From positions 1-14,895 of the forward strand of contig CAZYTA010000058.1 in assembly GCA_964650465.1 (NCBI GenBank): a stretch of 14,895 bases of DNA, given 5' to 3'. This document shows, in pieces, positions 13,346-14,895 of the stretch; within the stretch, counting starts at the first letter, position 1, and each line of letters begins with the position of its first letter. Under the pieces are notes generated by a model. It worked only from the letters and a program-made list of their open reading frames with translations. It did not search any database and had not been told where the DNA came from. The DNA comes from RGIG6353 sp964650465 (GTDB lineage: Bacteria > Bacillota > Clostridia > Oscillospirales > SIG627). A program made the position numbers and the translations under genes.

Positions 13346-13380
13346 AAAAAGGCTATGAAATCAATCTTCATAGCCTTTTT
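13346..13380 (+). terminator. Intrinsic terminator of the LtaS-like/phosphoesterase operon
   Basis: AAAAAGGCTATGAA (13346-13359) pairs with TTCATAGCCTTTTT (13367-13380), loop ATCAATC, 5 bp after the stop. The A- and T-tracts make it potentially bidirectional. Confidence 0.92.
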
Positions 13381-13481
13381 GTATGCTGTTATTACAGTAT
13401 AAATGTCTTTCTTCCAAACCCTTCGGCTATACCGCTTCTTGAAAATCATCTTGTCTGATTTTTTTAAGGAGAAATGTGAAA

Positions 13482-13528
13482 AATCCCCCTTTGTGTGGTA
13501 CTTAAATTGTTCACATCAATGGGGGATT
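13482..13528 (-). terminator. Minus-strand terminator of the accessory cluster
   Basis: On the minus strand AATCCCCC pairs with GGGGGATT (13521-13528 with 13482-13489). Inside, after an A-A mismatch, TTGATGTG pairs with CACACAA (one bulged A), around an A/T-rich loop, and the stem runs into TTTTTCAC. About 15 bp in total. It ends the transcript of the gene at 13606-14040. The rest of 13381-13605 shows nothing I can name. Confidence 0.7.
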
Positions 13529-13605
13529 CTCTCTAATATACGATTTCAATAGGTTTGTTCGTAAATGTCAATGGTTCATTAGTGTTTTGAAAGCAAGTTT
13601 TAGGG

Positions 13606-14040
13606 TTATTGAAAATAGTGTGATATTAACAGTTCTTCAGGGAAAGAAAGGTTATTTACAATATTCGAACCTAAAAATTCTCCTTCAAATACATACATAA
13701 TATCAACCGATTCTCCGCTTTTTATTTCTTCATATAATCGCTCACCGGTTTCATTACATCCCTCCAAAAACTCATATTTTATACATCCATGTATTTCTTT
13801 TTTTGAAAACTTTGCAGACAAAGATATTTTCATATCGTGTTCACTCTTGTTAACAAAATGTATTGAATACCTAATTCTCGCTGTGTTTTTATCTGTGATT
13901 TCGCAGTCAATGAAATAACTCTTTTCAGGTACCCAATTTAATGAATGATTATTATCTTGCTTGGGATAGAGCAATTTTTGTAAAATTATTACTGCACACA
14001 GTGCAATCAAGATAAGTACTGTCATTGATCTTTTGTTCAT
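13606..14040 (-). CDS. Membrane-anchored hypothetical protein (144 aa)
   Basis: ATG 14040 is preceded by AGGAG 6 nt upstream (TTAGGAGTATTTT). Residues 6-26 form one hydrophobic segment (MTVLILIALCAVIILQKLLY), a signal anchor or uncleaved signal; the remaining ~115 residues are probably outside the membrane and beta-rich (YFIDCEITDKNTARIRYSIH, MKISLSAKFSKK), with three cysteines in the soluble part (CEI, GCIK, GCNE). No family recognised. It directly follows an Rhs-core remnant on the same strand (36 bp after the remnant's stop codon), the usual place of an immunity gene in polymorphic-toxin loci, but that role is inference. The coding sequence is AT-rich compared with nifJ. Confidence 0.75.
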   Translation of the reverse strand: MNKRSMTVLILIALCAVIILQKLLYPKQDNNHSLNWVPEKSYFIDCEITDKNTARIRYSIHFVNKSEHDMKISLSAKFSKKEIHGCIKYEFLEGCNETGERLYEEIKSGESVDIMYVFEGEFLGSNIVNNLSFPEELLISHYFQ

Positions 14041-14075
14041 AAAATACTCCTAATCGATTATTTTATCTGCAAATT

Positions 14076-14210
14076 TTAATTCTTTATCAATGTTCCTCTT
14101 GGTGAAATAAGCCTACCAACCTCGAGGTCATAGTTGCGTGACTGAAGATGATATATTTCAATCTTGCTACCCTCTGTAACGGTGGGGTGACGGCGGTAAT
14201 AGATACCTCT
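14076..14210 (-). pseudogene. Remnant of an Rhs/YD-repeat core (C-terminal end of the shell)
   Basis: Reading the minus strand after an in-frame TAA gives 44 codons, starting RGIYYRRH and containing IYHLQSRNYDLEVGRLISPR, then GTLIKN and a stop. This corresponds to the conserved Rhs core motif of the type YYLQSRYYDPEVGRFIS, the end of the conserved shell before the variable toxin domain. There is no start codon with a ribosome binding site, no upstream YD repeats in the window and no toxin domain after it, and the segment between YY and YHLQ (HPTVTEGSKIEI) differs from the usual DxETGL. I read it as a decayed fragment left by recombination of an Rhs locus. Confidence 0.7.
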
Positions 14211-14267
14211 TTATTTCTATGGTTCATTATGCCCTATTAAAATGAAACTGTCAATCACAAAAGGAAT

Positions 14268-14289
14268 CCCCTGCACCGAAGTGCAGGGG
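14268..14289 (-). terminator. Hairpin after the three-helix membrane protein gene, probable terminator
   Basis: On the minus strand CCCCTGCAC / GTGCAGGGG form 9 bp around a UUCG tetraloop, followed by ATTCCTTTT. It begins 15 bp after the stop at 14304. The U-tract is interrupted, so read-through into the downstream gene is possible. Confidence 0.6.
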
Positions 14290-14303
14290 CGTACAAAATA
14301 GTG

Positions 14304-14696
14304 CTATTCGTTATTGCTTTCTTCGTCGTCTTTTGCATCCGGATTACGTTTGTATTTGATTTTGTAATATAACTTTTCCAATAATATTCTGAATATAATG
14401 AAAAAAATAATAATTACGCAACCTACCAATATTTTAACACTTTTTGTATTGATTCCTAAAAAATGAGCTATAAGAATCGAAACACCAAAAGGTATTCCCA
14501 AAAAGACATACTCCCAAAAGTCATATTTAGAAGAATTCGTTTCGCCGCCACGAAAAAATTTCGCAGGGGGCTCCTCGTCCCTTTCCCTGTAAAATTCCTC
14601 TTCATCCTTGTCTATCATTATAAAGAAAACAAACAAAAAAGCAGGAATGAATGTAAAAACAATTGCAGAAATTATTACAATTACATATGATAGCAC
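14304..14696 (-). CDS. Three-helix membrane hypothetical protein (130 aa)
   Basis: Start set at GTG 14696 because GGAGG lies 8 nt upstream (GGAGGTTTTTCAAGTG); a TTG five codons earlier overlaps that site and has none of its own. Hydrophobic helices at about residues 2-28 (VIVIISAIVFTFIPAFLFVF), 63-81 (YVFLGIPFGVSILIAHFLGI) and 87-106 (VKILVGCVIIIFFIIFRILL). An acidic/charged loop (DKDEEEFYRERDEEPPAKFF) separates helices 1 and 2, and the tail is charged (NPDAKDDEESNNE). Unrecognised. Small multi-helix membrane proteins next to Rhs remnants are often immunity proteins against membrane-acting or secreted toxins; here that is only a contextual suggestion. Confidence 0.75.
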   Translation of the reverse strand: MLSYVIVIISAIVFTFIPAFLFVFFIMIDKDEEEFYRERDEEPPAKFFRGGETNSSKYDFWEYVFLGIPFGVSILIAHFLGINTKSVKILVGCVIIIFFIIFRILLEKLYYKIKYKRNPDAKDDEESNNE

Positions 14697-14753
14697 TTGA
14701 AAAACCTCCAATAAATTTCCGTGATGTTCTTAACGGAGAATAGCGGGTGGTCA

Positions 14754-14784
14754 GTAGCGGGAAGGCATTTTGCCTTCCCGCTAC
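14754..14784. terminator. 14-bp GC-rich hairpin downstream of the truncated minus-strand gene
   Basis: GTAGCGGGAAGGCA (14754-14767) pairs perfectly with TGCCTTCCCGCTAC (14771-14784) around TTT. It lies 8 bp past the stop of the gene entering from the right edge. On the minus strand there is no T-tract after it; on the plus strand CGCATTTTT follows. The left arm's TAGCGGG is also present at 14741-14747, giving an alternative register. Confidence 0.5.
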
Positions 14785-14791
14785 CGCATTT

Positions 14792-14895
14792 TTAAGCAGG
14801 TCTTGGCGCAATCTGTGCCAGATGCTCTACGGCGGGAACACCATTTTGTTCGGGAAGTTGGAACGCATAGTGAATGACAATCGGATTGCCTGCGG
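14792..14895 (-). CDS. 3' end of an unidentified gene entering from the right edge
   Basis: The minus strand from 14895 is open for 33 codons (AGNPIVIHYAFQLPEQNGVP, then AVEHLAQIAPRPA) to TAA at 14792-14794. Only the C-terminal tail is visible and I recognise no family. A second open reading on the plus strand (14798 to the edge) overlaps it, so strand assignment is not certain. The minus reading is preferred because a stable hairpin and then the ribosome binding site of the next minus-strand gene follow its stop. Confidence 0.4.
   Translation of the reverse strand, partial: AGNPIVIHYAFQLPEQNGVPAVEHLAQIAPRPA

Noticed and set aside
13474..13528. H-type pseudoknot on the plus strand (ATGTGAA with TTCACAT crossing AATCCCCC with GGGGGATT).
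   Set aside because: The same bases form a better nested terminator on the minus strand exactly where one is needed; a 7-bp match within 40 AT-rich bases is plausible by chance.
14798..14895. Plus-strand open reading at the right edge (RSWRNLCQMLYGGNTILF...).
   Set aside because: No start codon with a ribosome binding site and it overlaps the minus-strand tail; cannot be decided from the window, so only the minus reading is listed, with low confidence.

Overview
The window looks like a piece of chromosome from an anaerobic, spore-forming, low-GC Clostridia, most likely a gut Oscillospirales/Ruminococcus-like organism. The signs are a highly expressed pyruvate:ferredoxin oxidoreductase, a SpoIIR sporulation signal, an LtaS-like envelope enzyme, and a very large secreted protein that ends in a module I recognise from gut Ruminococcus surface proteins. 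The genus is inference; no marker gene is present.

Layout. 1-3444 (+) is nifJ lacking its first ~40-50 codons, closed by a very strong terminator. 3575-4084 (-) holds a 79-residue hypothetical protein behind a long structured leader: a near-consensus promoter, a 122-nt nest of inverted repeats starting at the predicted transcription start, then competing antiterminator and terminator hairpins just before the ribosome binding site. 4111-4657 (+) holds a small lipoprotein gene and a strongly folded 3' region. 4656-5027 holds a small XRE repressor (-) divergent from the large secreted protein. Two copies of a 17-bp operator-like dyad lie in their shared promoter region, one of them inside a perfect-consensus promoter. 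5028-9509 (+) encodes a 1493-residue protein: signal peptide, helical region, SH3, papain-like Cys/His domain, three tandem repeats of exactly 186 residues, and a C-terminal beta/helical module.

9512-13380 (+) looks like housekeeping sequence: spoIIR, with its Shine-Dalgarno inside a 13-bp hairpin, then a two-gene operon (LtaS-like phosphoglycerol transferase and calcineurin-like phosphoesterase, overlapping by 4 bp) with its own promoter at the end of spoIIR.

13482-14895 (-) looks like accessory sequence: a membrane-anchored hypothetical protein, a 44-codon remnant of an Rhs/YD-repeat core, a three-helix membrane protein and the 3' end of an unidentified gene. The pattern resembles decayed polymorphic-toxin cassettes with leftover immunity-type genes. 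No tRNA, rRNA, CRISPR array, insertion sequence or origin was seen.
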